From: Hyphomicrobium sp.
Lineage (GTDB): Bacteria; Pseudomonadota; Alphaproteobacteria; Rhizobiales; Hyphomicrobiaceae
Assembly (NCBI GenBank): GCA_022844105.1
Contig: JALHMJ010000001.1
Span: forward strand, 447,264-511,263
Direction of reading: 5' to 3'
DNA: 64,000 bases
Shown: positions 9,351 to 17,059 of the stretch, piece after piece
How positions within the stretch are numbered: position 1 is the first letter of the stretch
Layout of the letters: each line of letters starts with the position of its first letter
Made by a program: the position numbers and the translations under genes
The notes under the pieces: generated by a model
Told to the model about the DNA's origin: nothing
Databases searched by the model: none
What the model saw: only the letters and a program-made list of their open reading frames with translations

Positions 9351-10745
9351 ATGGCAGCTGATATTCTGATCGTCGACGACGAAGCCGACATTCGCGAGCT
9401 TGTCGCCGGCATTCTTGAAGATGAAGGGCACCGGTCGCGGCTCGCCCGCGACAGCGATGAAGCCCTGCGCGCCATCGAGGAGCGAAGGCCGCATCTGGTC
9501 GTGCTCGACATCTGGCTGCAGGGTAGCCGGCTCGACGGATTGGAAGTGCTATCGGTCATCAAGCGCACCTATCCGGATCTTCCGGTCGTCATCATCTCGG
9601 GTCATGGCAACATCGAGACAGCGGTCACGGCGATTAAACGTGGCGCCTACGACTACATCGAGAAGCCGTTCAAGGCCGACCGGCTTATTCTGGTCGCGCT
9701 GAGAGCGTTGGAAGCGTCGAACTTGAAGCGTGAGGTCAAGGAACTGCGCGAGCGCTCGACGGTGTCGGCCGACATGATCGGCAAATCGGCGGCGGTCAAC
9801 CAGCTCAAGGCGCAGATCGACCGGCTGGCGCCAACCAACAGCCGCATTCTGATCCGGGGCTCGTCGGGCACGGGCAAAGAGCTTTCGGCGCGGGTCATCC
9901 ATGTGAAATCGCGCCGCGCCGATGCGCCGTTCGTCGTACTCAACGCAGCCGCCATGGCTCCCGATCGTGTCGAGGAAGAGCTTTTCGGAACGGAAGATCG
10001 CAGTGGCGGCCCGCGCAAGGTCGGTGCGCTGGAGGAAAGTCACGGCGGCACGCTCTATATCGATGAAGTGGCTGACATGCCGCTTGAGACGCAGGGCAAG
10101 GTGCTGCGCGTTCTGGTCGAGCAGAAGTTTCAGCGTATCGGGGGCTCACAGAAGGTGTCCGTCGATGCGCGCATTATTTCCTCGACCAGCCGCGATCTGG
10201 AGCGGGAAATGGCGGAGGGCCGGTTTCGCGAGGATCTCTATCATCGGCTGAACGTCGTGCCGCTTCGGGTGCCGAGCCTGGCCGAGCGGCGCGAGGATAT
10301 TCCCGATCTGATCCAGTTCTTCATTCTGCAATTGGCGCAAGCATCAGGGTTGGCGCCACGACGGATCGGCGAGGATGCGATCGCGGTCCTGCAGGCGCAC
10401 GACTGGCCCGGCAACGTGCGCGAGTTGAGAAACAATATCGAGCGCCTCATGATCCTCGCCGGCGGCGATCCGAACACGGTCATCACCGCGGAAATGCTGC
10501 CGGAGGAGATTGGCTCCAACGTGCCGCTGCCGGTCAACGGCGGGGCGGAGCATCTGATGTCGCTGCCGCTGCGCGAGGCGCGTGAAATTTTCGAACGCGA
10601 ATATCTGCTGGCGCAGATCAACCGGTTTGGTGGCAATATCTCACGCACTGCGGAGTTCGTCGGCATGGAGCGTTCGGCGCTGCACCGCAAGCTGCGCGCC
10701 CTTGGCGTATCCTCAGACCAGCGCACCGAGGGCCGCCCGGTCTAG
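9351..10745 (+). CDS. ntrX: Nitrogen-regulation response regulator NtrX
   Basis: NtrX is the partner regulator of NtrY, influencing nitrogen metabolism, envelope and redox genes in alphaproteobacteria. The 464 residues contain a receiver domain (DDE at 9-11, phosphoacceptor Asp53 in VVLDIW), an AAA+ core (Walker A RGSSGTGKE, Walker B GGTLYIDEVADMP) and a C-terminal Fis-type helix-turn-helix. Where NtrC has GAFTGA, this protein reads EDRSGGPRKVGALEES, so the sigma-54 contact loop is lost. That is known for alphaproteobacterial NtrX and implies action at sigma-70-type promoters. It lies 22 bases after ntrY, with a GAGAGGAG-type ribosome site. Confidence 0.95.
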   Translation: MAADILIVDDEADIRELVAGILEDEGHRSRLARDSDEALRAIEERRPHLVVLDIWLQGSRLDGLEVLSVIKRTYPDLPVVIISGHGNIETAVTAIKRGAYDYIEKPFKADRLILVALRALEASNLKREVKELRERSTVSADMIGKSAAVNQLKAQIDRLAPTNSRILIRGSSGTGKELSARVIHVKSRRADAPFVVLNAAAMAPDRVEEELFGTEDRSGGPRKVGALEESHGGTLYIDEVADMPLETQGKVLRVLVEQKFQRIGGSQKVSVDARIISSTSRDLEREMAEGRFREDLYHRLNVVPLRVPSLAERREDIPDLIQFFILQLAQASGLAPRRIGEDAIAVLQAHDWPGNVRELRNNIERLMILAGGDPNTVITAEMLPEEIGSNVPLPVNGGAEHLMSLPLREAREIFEREYLLAQINRFGGNISRTAEFVGMERSALHRKLRALGVSSDQRTEGRPV

Positions 10746-10776
10746 TCGCCTCATTCAATCTGGATGTCGATCGATC

Positions 10777-11640
10777 ATGGCCCGCATTGTCTATGTCAAC
10801 GGCCGCTATCTGCCATATGCCGAGGCGGGCGTGCATGTGGAGGATCGCGGATTCCAGTTCGCCGACAGTGTCTATGAGGTCTGCGAGGTCAAGGGCGGGG
10901 CGCTCATCGACGTCACACGGCATCTGGCGCGACTGGCCCGCTCGCTAGAGGAATTGCGCATCGAGCGGCCGATGGCGGACCCGGCCTTGCGGCATGTGCT
11001 CAGCGAGGTCGTGCGGCGCAACCGCATTCGCGACGGACTGGTCTATCTGCAGGTCACGCGTGGCCGCGCGCCGCGCGATTTTGTTTTTCCCGGTCCCGAT
11101 ACCGAGCCCACGCTCGTTGTGGTTGCGCGGTCCATTGATCCAGCCAAGATAGCCGCCAAGGCGCGCCATGGGATCGCTGTCAAAAGCGTGCCGGACAACC
11201 GATGGGGTCGCTGCGATCTGAAGACCGTCATGCTGTTGCCGGCGGCTCTGGCGAAGGAAAATGCGCGGGCAGCGGGCGCCCAGGAGGCTTGGTTCGTAGA
11301 CGAAAAAGGATTTGTGACCGAGGGCGCGTCGAGCAACGCGTGGATCGTGCGTTCCGACGGCTTCGTGCTGACCCGCCCGCTTGATGCGCGCATCCTCGGC
11401 GGGGTCACGCGTTCCACGTTGCTCGATCTCATCAAACAACTCGGCGTACCGGTGGAGCAGCGGGCCTTCACAATCGCGGACGCCTGGGCTGCCAAAGAAG
11501 CATTTGTGACATCGGCTTCGGCCACCGTGATGCCGGTCACCGTCGTCGATGATCGTCGCATCGCAGATGGCAGGCCCGGGACATTGACTGTGCGGTTGCG
11601 GGAAAAGTTCCATTCAATGGCGGAAAAACTGCCAACTTGA
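10777..11640 (+). CDS. dat: D-amino acid (D-alanine) aminotransferase, class IV PLP enzyme
   Basis: This enzyme interconverts D-alanine and D-glutamate with their keto acids, feeding peptidoglycan precursors. The track start at 10582 lies inside ntrX. ATG 10777 starts the conserved ARIVYVNGRYLPYAEAGVHVEDRGFQFADSVYEV and gives 287 residues, the usual length. The PLP lysine is Lys149 in GRCDLKTVMLLP; the phosphate-binding region is EGASSNAWIV. Other class IV enzymes (branched-chain aminotransferase, aminodeoxychorismate lyase) share the fold, but the RGFQFADSVYEV and RCDLK signatures fit D-amino acid aminotransferase best. It follows ntrX by 31 bases and may be co-transcribed. Confidence 0.88.
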   Translation: MARIVYVNGRYLPYAEAGVHVEDRGFQFADSVYEVCEVKGGALIDVTRHLARLARSLEELRIERPMADPALRHVLSEVVRRNRIRDGLVYLQVTRGRAPRDFVFPGPDTEPTLVVVARSIDPAKIAAKARHGIAVKSVPDNRWGRCDLKTVMLLPAALAKENARAAGAQEAWFVDEKGFVTEGASSNAWIVRSDGFVLTRPLDARILGGVTRSTLLDLIKQLGVPVEQRAFTIADAWAAKEAFVTSASATVMPVTVVDDRRIADGRPGTLTVRLREKFHSMAEKLPT

Positions 11641-11826
11641 ATATCTTTTCACCGCCGTCTGCGCCTACTTGCTCCAGAACGCCCCGTCATTTTTGCTGCA
11701 ACTGCTAACGAAAGCCGCTAAAAAGACGGCACGCTTGATTGCTCTTTTTGGGCGTTGAAACCAATTGTCCGCCTTCGGCGTAGACGTGAATGAAAACCGA
11801 CGTTTACACTCGGAAAGAAAAACAAA

Positions 11827-12075
11827 ATGGCCGCCGACCGCACGCCAAGCCTTCAGGACACGTTTCTCAATCACGTCCGTAAGCAGAAGGTTCCGCTCAC
11901 GATTTTCCTCATCAACGGTGTTAAGCTGCAAGGCATCGTGACCTGGTTTGACAGTTTTTGCGTGCTGCTTCGTCGTGACGGCCACTCGCAGCTGGTCTAT
12001 AAGCATGCCATCTCTACCATCATGCCCGGCGCTCCCGTGAACCTGATGGACGGTGAAGGCGGCGACGAGGCTTAA
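11827..12075 (+). CDS. hfq: RNA chaperone Hfq
   Basis: Hfq hexamers pair small RNAs with mRNAs. The 82-residue protein has the Sm1 motif ([28 protein letters not shown]) and the Sm2 motif YKHAISTI, with the RNA-binding YKH signature. The C-terminal tail is short and acidic (DGEGGDEA), as is typical for alphaproteobacteria. About 186 bases of intergenic sequence upstream can hold its promoter. hflX follows, the usual order. Confidence 0.98.
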   Translation: MAADRTPSLQDTFLNHVRKQKVPLTIFLINGVKLQGIVTWFDSFCVLLRRDGHSQLVYKHAISTIMPGAPVNLMDGEGGDEA

Positions 12076-12179
12076 GTGGCCTCTGCGCTCAAGCTTGAAC
12101 GGCACCCGTTATCGACAAGTCGACCACAGACGACAACCTTGAACTGTCCGGCGGCCCTTCCAAGCCGGGCGGTGATGTC

Positions 12180-13523
12180 TTGCGCGTCACGACCGGCCGC
12201 GCGATCGTCATCGTTCCGGTTTTGCAACGCGGTTCGGCGGATGAAGCAGCGCGCGACAGTCGCGGTGCTGCGGTTGTCACGCATTCGTCGCAAGACCGGT
12301 TGACGGAGGCGACAGGTCTTGCTGAAGCGATCGATCTGGAGATCGCGGACGCGAGGATTGTTTCTATCGCGACGCCGCGGCCGGCAACGCTCTTCGGCAA
12401 AGGGAAAGTCGAAGAACTCCGCCTGATCGTAGCCGAGACCGGTGCTGATCTGGTCATTGTCGATCACGCGATCACGCCCGTGCAGCAGAGCAATCTGGAG
12501 AAGGCCTGGAATGCGAAAGTGCTCGACCGCACCGGGCTCATTCTTGAAATTTTTGGGCGGCGCGCGCGGACGCGCGAGGGGCGGCTACAAGTCGAGCTCG
12601 CCCATCTCACTTATCAAAAAGGACGCTTGGTGCGGGCCTGGACCCATTTGGAGCGCCAACGTGGCGGCGGCGGCTTCCTTGGCGGGCCTGGTGAAGCGCA
12701 GCTTGAACTCGATCGGCGGATCCTCGAAGCGCGTATCCTGTCAATCAAGAAGGAACTGACGCACGTCGTCAAAACACGCGAACTGCATCGGGCGGGCCGC
12801 CGCAAGGTGCCGTATCCGATTGTGGCCATTGTCGGTTACACCAACGCCGGCAAATCGACGTTGTTCAATCTTGTGACGGGCGCATCCGTTCTGGCCAAGG
12901 ATCAGGTGTTTGCAACGCTCGATCCGACGATGCGCGAAGTGCGGCTGCGATCCGGCCGGCGGATCATTCTCTCCGACACGGTCGGGTTCATCTCGGCGCT
13001 GCCGACGATGCTCGTGGCGGCATTCCGCGCCACGTTAGAAGAAGTTATCGAAGCCGATCTGATCCTGCACGTGCGTGACATTTCGCATCCCGAGACCGAC
13101 GCGCAGGCAGCGGACGTGGAGGGATTGTTGGGCGACCTTGGCATCGACACCGTGCCGGCGCACAGTCACATCCTGGAGGTCTGGAACAAGATCGATCTCC
13201 TTGCAGAATCAATGCGCGACGAGGCTCGCAACATGGCGCGGTTTCAGGAGCGGCGTCCTGCGCTCGTCTCCGCCGTCAGCGGCGAGGGTATTGCGGATCT
13301 TCTGGATGCGATCGATGCGCGGCTCGGCGCCACCGATGAAATCGTGGAGGTGACCATTCCCGCGCATGATGGCCGGCTGATCGCCTGGACGTATGAGAAT
13401 ACAGACGTGCTGACGCGGAATACGGACGAGGAGACCGGAGCGTTACATCTGACGCTGCGGACAACGCTGGAAAATCGCGCCCGTCTCGACGCGCAATTGA
13501 AGAAAAGTGGTCATCCAAGCTAA
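12180..13523 (+). CDS. hflX: Ribosome-associated GTPase HflX
   Basis: HflX splits stalled or hibernating 70S ribosomes, using GTP. The 447-residue protein has the N-terminal glycine-rich linker GGGGFLGGPGEAQLELDRR and a G domain with Walker A VGYTNAGKSTLFN, switch II DTVGFI and NKID (VWNKIDLL). The predicted start is TTG at 12180, as no ATG or GTG precedes the conserved region in this frame; the ribosome site is weak. It sits 104 bases after hfq, probably in the same transcript, and converges with mazG. Confidence 0.93.
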   Translation: MRVTTGRAIVIVPVLQRGSADEAARDSRGAAVVTHSSQDRLTEATGLAEAIDLEIADARIVSIATPRPATLFGKGKVEELRLIVAETGADLVIVDHAITPVQQSNLEKAWNAKVLDRTGLILEIFGRRARTREGRLQVELAHLTYQKGRLVRAWTHLERQRGGGGFLGGPGEAQLELDRRILEARILSIKKELTHVVKTRELHRAGRRKVPYPIVAIVGYTNAGKSTLFNLVTGASVLAKDQVFATLDPTMREVRLRSGRRIILSDTVGFISALPTMLVAAFRATLEEVIEADLILHVRDISHPETDAQAADVEGLLGDLGIDTVPAHSHILEVWNKIDLLAESMRDEARNMARFQERRPALVSAVSGEGIADLLDAIDARLGATDEIVEVTIPAHDGRLIAWTYENTDVLTRNTDEETGALHLTLRTTLENRARLDAQLKKSGHPS

Positions 13524-13565
13524 CAGCAAGCCGGGGACCTTCGGGGCAACGGCGGGCGGTCAGCG

Positions 13566-14486
13566 TCAGTTCCGCTTCTTATCGGCAACACGGATTTCAT
13601 TCCACAGCGCATCCATTTCTTCGAGCGAGGACTGCTCGCAAGTCTTGCCTTGCTCGGCGAGCCGCCGCTCGATGTAGGCGAAGCGGCGGGTGAATTTGTC
13701 GTTCGCCTTGCGCAGTGCGGTCTCGGGATCAAGCTTCAGATGCCGCGCGACGTTGGCAATCACAAACAGGATGTCGCCGAGTTCTTCTTCTTTGTTTGCA
13801 GTTTCCGACTCCCGTGCTGGGAGCCGGCCGGAAACTGCGGGGGGTTGGTTGGTCGCGTCGATTGCTAAAATTACTTCTTCCAGTTCGGTGACTTCTTCTT
13901 TCAGCTTGGCGAATACGGGGGCAAGGTCGGGCCAGTCGAAGCCAACTTTCGCGGCTTTTTCTTGTAACTTTATGGCGCGTGTAAGGGCCGGCATGGCCAC
14001 GGGTACGTCGGCGAGAAGCGACGAGCCGTGTGCGCTTGGTACATCGACACCAGTCGATGAAAGTCGCGCGCGCTCTTCGGCCTTTGCTGCGCGTTCCTCA
14101 GCCTTAATGCGCGACCAGAAGTCTGGCTGTGCGCCAGCTCCGCGCTCCTCGTTGCTGCCAAAAACATGCGGGTGGCGGCGGACCATCTTGGCGTTGACAG
14201 CTTCGGCAACGTCGGCGAACGCGAACGCATCGGCTTCCTCGGCCATGCGCGCGTGGTAGACGACCTGAAGCAGGAGATCGCCGAGTTCGTCCTTGAGGTC
14301 CGGCATGTCGCGGCGCCGAATGGCGTCGGCCACTTCGTAGGCTTCCTCGATGGTGTAGGGCGCAATGGACTCGAATGTCTGTTCGAGATCCCACGGGCAG
14401 CCGGTGCCTGGCGTGCGCAGTGCGGCCATGATCGCGAGGAGTCGTTGCAGCGCATCGGCGGCGGACGGGGTATCGGGTTTTGTCAT
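13566..14486 (-). CDS. mazG: Nucleoside triphosphate pyrophosphohydrolase MazG
   Basis: MazG hydrolyses NTPs and dNTPs to monophosphates and pyrophosphate, as a housekeeping or stress-related enzyme. The 306-residue protein has two MazG helical domains. The first carries GCPWDLEQTFESIAPYTIEEAYEVADAI and the metal-binding LKDELGDLLLQVVYHARMAEE; the second carries EKAAKVGFDW, KEEVTELEEV and KEEELGDILFVIANVARHL. It is somewhat longer than E. coli MazG (263), owing to Ala/Arg- and Pro/Ser-rich inserts between and within the domains. The downstream neighbour hflX is convergent. It lies ten bases after the DUF2306 gene on the same strand. Confidence 0.95.
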   Translation of the reverse strand: MTKPDTPSAADALQRLLAIMAALRTPGTGCPWDLEQTFESIAPYTIEEAYEVADAIRRRDMPDLKDELGDLLLQVVYHARMAEEADAFAFADVAEAVNAKMVRRHPHVFGSNEERGAGAQPDFWSRIKAEERAAKAEERARLSSTGVDVPSAHGSSLLADVPVAMPALTRAIKLQEKAAKVGFDWPDLAPVFAKLKEEVTELEEVILAIDATNQPPAVSGRLPARESETANKEEELGDILFVIANVARHLKLDPETALRKANDKFTRRFAYIERRLAEQGKTCEQSSLEEMDALWNEIRVADKKRN

Positions 14487-14495
14487 GGCCGCGTT

Positions 14496-15161
14496 CTAGC
14501 CGATCGACCGCGCCGGGGCGAGAGCCGGGATGCTGAAAGCCCACCGATCCAGACGTTCGGCGTTGCGCAACACCAAAGCCAGTGGGACCAGCCAAGCAAT
14601 CCATGCGGAGGCGGCGTAAATCGGCTCGAACGGCAGTTCGAACAGGATCGCGGAGCCGGTCAGGACGCGAAACCAGACCGCGCCCGTCGTGACCGCTGCC
14701 ATGGCGAGCATGAGGTGGGCGTGGCGGGCGCGATTGCCACCGCGGATCGCAACCACCGCTGCGCCAAAGAGCCAGAGCCACACAAGTCCCTGCACGAAGA
14801 AGCCGGCGCGGGCAGGCAACGACGAATAGCTGAATATGGCAACGGGCAGAGCGGTCAGCCCTCCGGCCACCACGAAAGCGCCCAACGTCCACCCGATCTT
14901 GCGGTGAAGCTGTGGGTGAAAGCGCAAGGCGAGCGACACGGGCAAGAGAACGAGAACCATCGCCGAGGCGAGCATGTGAATGCGGAAGACGACCGGCAGG
15001 CGCCTGTCGACCAGCGACATCTCGAAAGGAAGTGCGATGAAACCTGATCCCGATCCCAGCGCCACCAGGGCGACGATCAGCGACAACACGAGACCCAGCG
15101 CAAGGGCGGCGCGCGTGCCGAGCGGCAGACGCGGAGCGGGGAGGGCAGGGGCTGGTGTCAT
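14496..15161 (-). CDS. DUF2306-type multi-pass membrane protein
   Basis: With the start at ATG 15161 the protein has 221 residues and about six or seven hydrophobic helices. It resembles DUF2306 proteins in the segment FRIHMLASAMVLVLLPVSLALRFHPQLHRKIGWTLG, with a His-containing HPQLHRKIG loop, and in the later RARHAHLMLAMAAV. The family function is unknown; the conserved histidines could bind haem or metal, which is inference. The longer track ORF to 15305 adds a Ser/Thr/Pro-rich leader and is less likely. The start codon overlaps that of the divergent plus-strand gene. Confidence 0.7.
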   Translation of the reverse strand: MTPAPALPAPRLPLGTRAALALGLVLSLIVALVALGSGSGFIALPFEMSLVDRRLPVVFRIHMLASAMVLVLLPVSLALRFHPQLHRKIGWTLGAFVVAGGLTALPVAIFSYSSLPARAGFFVQGLVWLWLFGAAVVAIRGGNRARHAHLMLAMAAVTTGAVWFRVLTGSAILFELPFEPIYAASAWIAWLVPLALVLRNAERLDRWAFSIPALAPARSIG

Positions 15162-15723
15162 GGCCGGGCGCGTCGTTGTTGGCATGGTCGGCGCGATCGT
15201 CGGCGGGCTGTGTGGCGTCACTGCGGCGGTGCTGGCGACAACGAGCGTGATTGCTGGTGAATTGTCCAAGCCTGGCGAGCCGATCGCCGTGGCGGCGCTG
15301 AGCACTGCGGTGCTTGCCGGCCGCTGGAGCGGAACGCCTTACGCGGTGCGCAACGATACCTCGCGCTGCGATGGCGATGACTGCAAGCTCGTGCTCGATA
15401 TCGTGCCATGCGCGGGAGGATGGTGCGGGATCGAAGTCGACAAGGCGAACGCCTGCGCCGACACGCTCATGCAGCTTAGCGGTCATAAGGATCAACAGCG
15501 CCGCAACGCTTTTGAGGGCAAGCTCTCGCTGGGCAAAGGCACGCAGGGCTATGTCATTGAAGCGCAGTTGGAGCCCGCGGAAGACGGCCGCCCGGCCGTC
15601 CTTGAAATCGTCGGTGATACGGGACCCGAGTTCCGCATGTTCCGGCGTTCGTTTCCGTTCCACACCGCCTTGACCCGCGTCGGCGAAGCCGTGTGCAAGG
15701 CGAGCGACAAGCCGGTGAGTTGA
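15160..15723 (+). CDS. Secreted or membrane-anchored cysteine-containing protein, unknown function
   Basis: I do not recognise this protein. From ATG 15160 it has 187 residues. The N-terminus (about residues 4-33) is hydrophobic and Gly/Val/Ala-rich, like a signal peptide or anchor. The mature part has a cluster of cysteines in RCDGDDCKLVLDIVPCAGGWCGIEVDKANAC, suggesting disulfides in the periplasm. G-rich sequence upstream (GGGGAGGGCAGGGG) supplies ribosome-binding potential. The longer track ORF from 14980 runs antisense through the DUF2306 gene and is rejected. Codon use is like that of neighbours. Confidence 0.6.
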   Translation: MAGRVVVGMVGAIVGGLCGVTAAVLATTSVIAGELSKPGEPIAVAALSTAVLAGRWSGTPYAVRNDTSRCDGDDCKLVLDIVPCAGGWCGIEVDKANACADTLMQLSGHKDQQRRNAFEGKLSLGKGTQGYVIEAQLEPAEDGRPAVLEIVGDTGPEFRMFRRSFPFHTALTRVGEAVCKASDKPVS

Positions 15724-15780
15724 TTTATCAGCGCTCAGGCGACCTTTTTGTGAGGAGCCAGGTCGCCACGCGCTGACCTG

Positions 15781-15984
15781 TTAGCGCCGGCGAGCGAAAA
15801 AGAGGGCGGCGGCAACGCCGAGGGCTGCACCGAGCGGGCCGGTGGCGAAGGCGGCCGTCATGACGGCTTCCAATTCCTTGTCGTGAACGTTGCCGGAAAA
15901 GACTTGCGTTGCGACATACCCGAGGGCGGCGCCACACACGTAGCCGACAGCGAGACCAACGACGACACTTGTGACTGTCCGCAT
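15781..15984 (-). CDS. Small two-helix membrane protein, unknown function
   Basis: The 67-residue protein has two hydrophobic glycine-rich segments, VTSVVVGLAVGYVCGAALGYVAT and MTAAFATGPLGAALGVAAALFFA, ending in the positively charged FARRR. A short polar stretch (SGNVHDKELEAV) separates the helices, as in a hairpin membrane protein. It is divergent from the membrane protein to its right and convergent with the secreted protein to its left. I cannot assign a family. Confidence 0.6.
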   Translation of the reverse strand: MRTVTSVVVGLAVGYVCGAALGYVATQVFSGNVHDKELEAVMTAAFATGPLGAALGVAAALFFARRR

Positions 15985-16166
15985 GAATGCCTCTTCGGCA
16001 GAATGACATGAAAGAAGCGCGTTCGCGGCAGCCGGGTCAAGGGCGGTGGTGCGGCGGGACGGATCGTGCGCAAGGGCCCCGGATCGCGGAGGCGCTTTGC
16101 GCCCGCGTGCGCGATGTCTATTGTGGCGCGGGGCGAGGGGCCTGCAGTGGGGGCGACGACAGTGTC

Positions 16167-16907
16167 ATGCGCGTGATCTTGAACCTGCTGCTCATTGTGT
16201 TCGAGATCGCGGCTTGCGTGGCTCTGGCGTGGTTGGGCTTGAACTATCCGATCATTTTTGCGGCGGTGACCGGCGCGCTGGCGTTCATCCTCGGTCTCAG
16301 GCTCGAAGTGCTGCGACTGAGAAACGAGATGCCGTTTTACTTCGGACCGGGGAATTCGCTGCGCGGTCTATTCGTGCCGATCGTCGGTTTCGGTGAGGCG
16401 CTGTTCAAGGGGCTCCTGGCTGGCGTCGCGGCGCTGTTCACGTTCTCCGGCACGGATCAGGGCCGGCTGTTCTGGGTGGCCGTCGCGTTCGGTCTGACCG
16501 TGTATGCCGGCGCGGGGCTGCTCAGGTGGCTCGCGATCCGGCTCGACGCGCGGCCGGAGCGGTGGGGCTTTTTCCGGCTCGGTCCGCCGCTCGGGCTGCT
16601 GTTCTCGGCCGCAATCGCATTCCTGGCGGTGTATGGGCTGGTGCCGTCGCCGACGGTGAGTGACATCGGCTGGACGATCGTGTGGGAGATGCCCAAGATC
16701 CCAACCGTGGAGCAGACGAGTGAATTGTTCTTCCGGCTGAAACAGGCTTTCGACGATTTCGTGGTGACGCTTCTATCTGTCCATCTGCCGACGGTGTGGG
16801 CACGCGCGCTGGGCATCGTTCTTAGCGTCAATGTGCTGGCCGGATTCGTGGCTTCGCTGTATGCGGCGATCATCGCCGGCATCGTGCGGCGCGCCGAGCC
16901 AGCGTAG
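16167..16907 (+). CDS. Multi-pass membrane protein, unknown function
   Basis: ATG 16167 gives 246 residues beginning MRVILNLLLIVFEIAACVALAWLG. The track start at 15987 adds about 60 polar residues and is unlikely. There are six or so hydrophobic segments, with a charged loop (RLEVLRLRNEMPFYFGPGN) after the second and a long polar stretch before the last two helices. I do not recognise a family. It ends before an AT-rich palindrome and converges with pepA. Confidence 0.6.
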   Translation: MRVILNLLLIVFEIAACVALAWLGLNYPIIFAAVTGALAFILGLRLEVLRLRNEMPFYFGPGNSLRGLFVPIVGFGEALFKGLLAGVAALFTFSGTDQGRLFWVAVAFGLTVYAGAGLLRWLAIRLDARPERWGFFRLGPPLGLLFSAAIAFLAVYGLVPSPTVSDIGWTIVWEMPKIPTVEQTSELFFRLKQAFDDFVVTLLSVHLPTVWARALGIVLSVNVLAGFVASLYAAIIAGIVRRAEPA

Positions 16908-16946
16908 GCGCAAACGACAGGACGCTTCACTCATATCCGCTATTCG

Positions 16947-16962
16947 CATAATATATATTATG
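16947..16962. repeat. Perfect 16-bp AT-rich palindrome
   Basis: CATAATATATATTATG reads identically on both strands. It is unusually AT-rich for this chromosome and lies in the convergent gap between the membrane-protein gene (ends 16907) and pepA (ends 17060). Confidence 0.6.
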
Positions 16963-17022
16963 GAAAATAGTGAGGAGGGTGCGCAGTAGTTCAGCTGGTT
17001 GTGGCCGTTGGTTGTGACCGTA

Positions 17023-17051
17023 GCCCGGCGACGAGATTGGGTTCGCCGGGC
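17023..17051 (-). terminator. Hairpin at the end of pepA, possible terminator
   Basis: GCCCGGCGA and TCGCCGGGC form a perfect 9-bp stem with an 11-base loop, starting nine bases past the pepA stop. No T-run follows on either strand, so it may be a Rho-assisted stop or an RNA 3' end stabiliser rather than a classical intrinsic terminator. Confidence 0.5.
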
Positions 17052-17059
17052 CTTCCAGC

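Noticed and set aside
14104-15663. 519-residue minus-strand ORF
   Set aside because: It runs through mazG, the DUF2306 gene and antisense to the secreted-protein gene in another frame; Arg/Ala/Gly-rich shadow of GC-rich coding sequence.
16985-17010. AGTAGTTCAGCTGGTT, tRNA D-arm-like sequence
   Set aside because: No acceptor, anticodon or T-arm follows in the right spacing, so it is not a tRNA; a remnant or attachment site is not supported.
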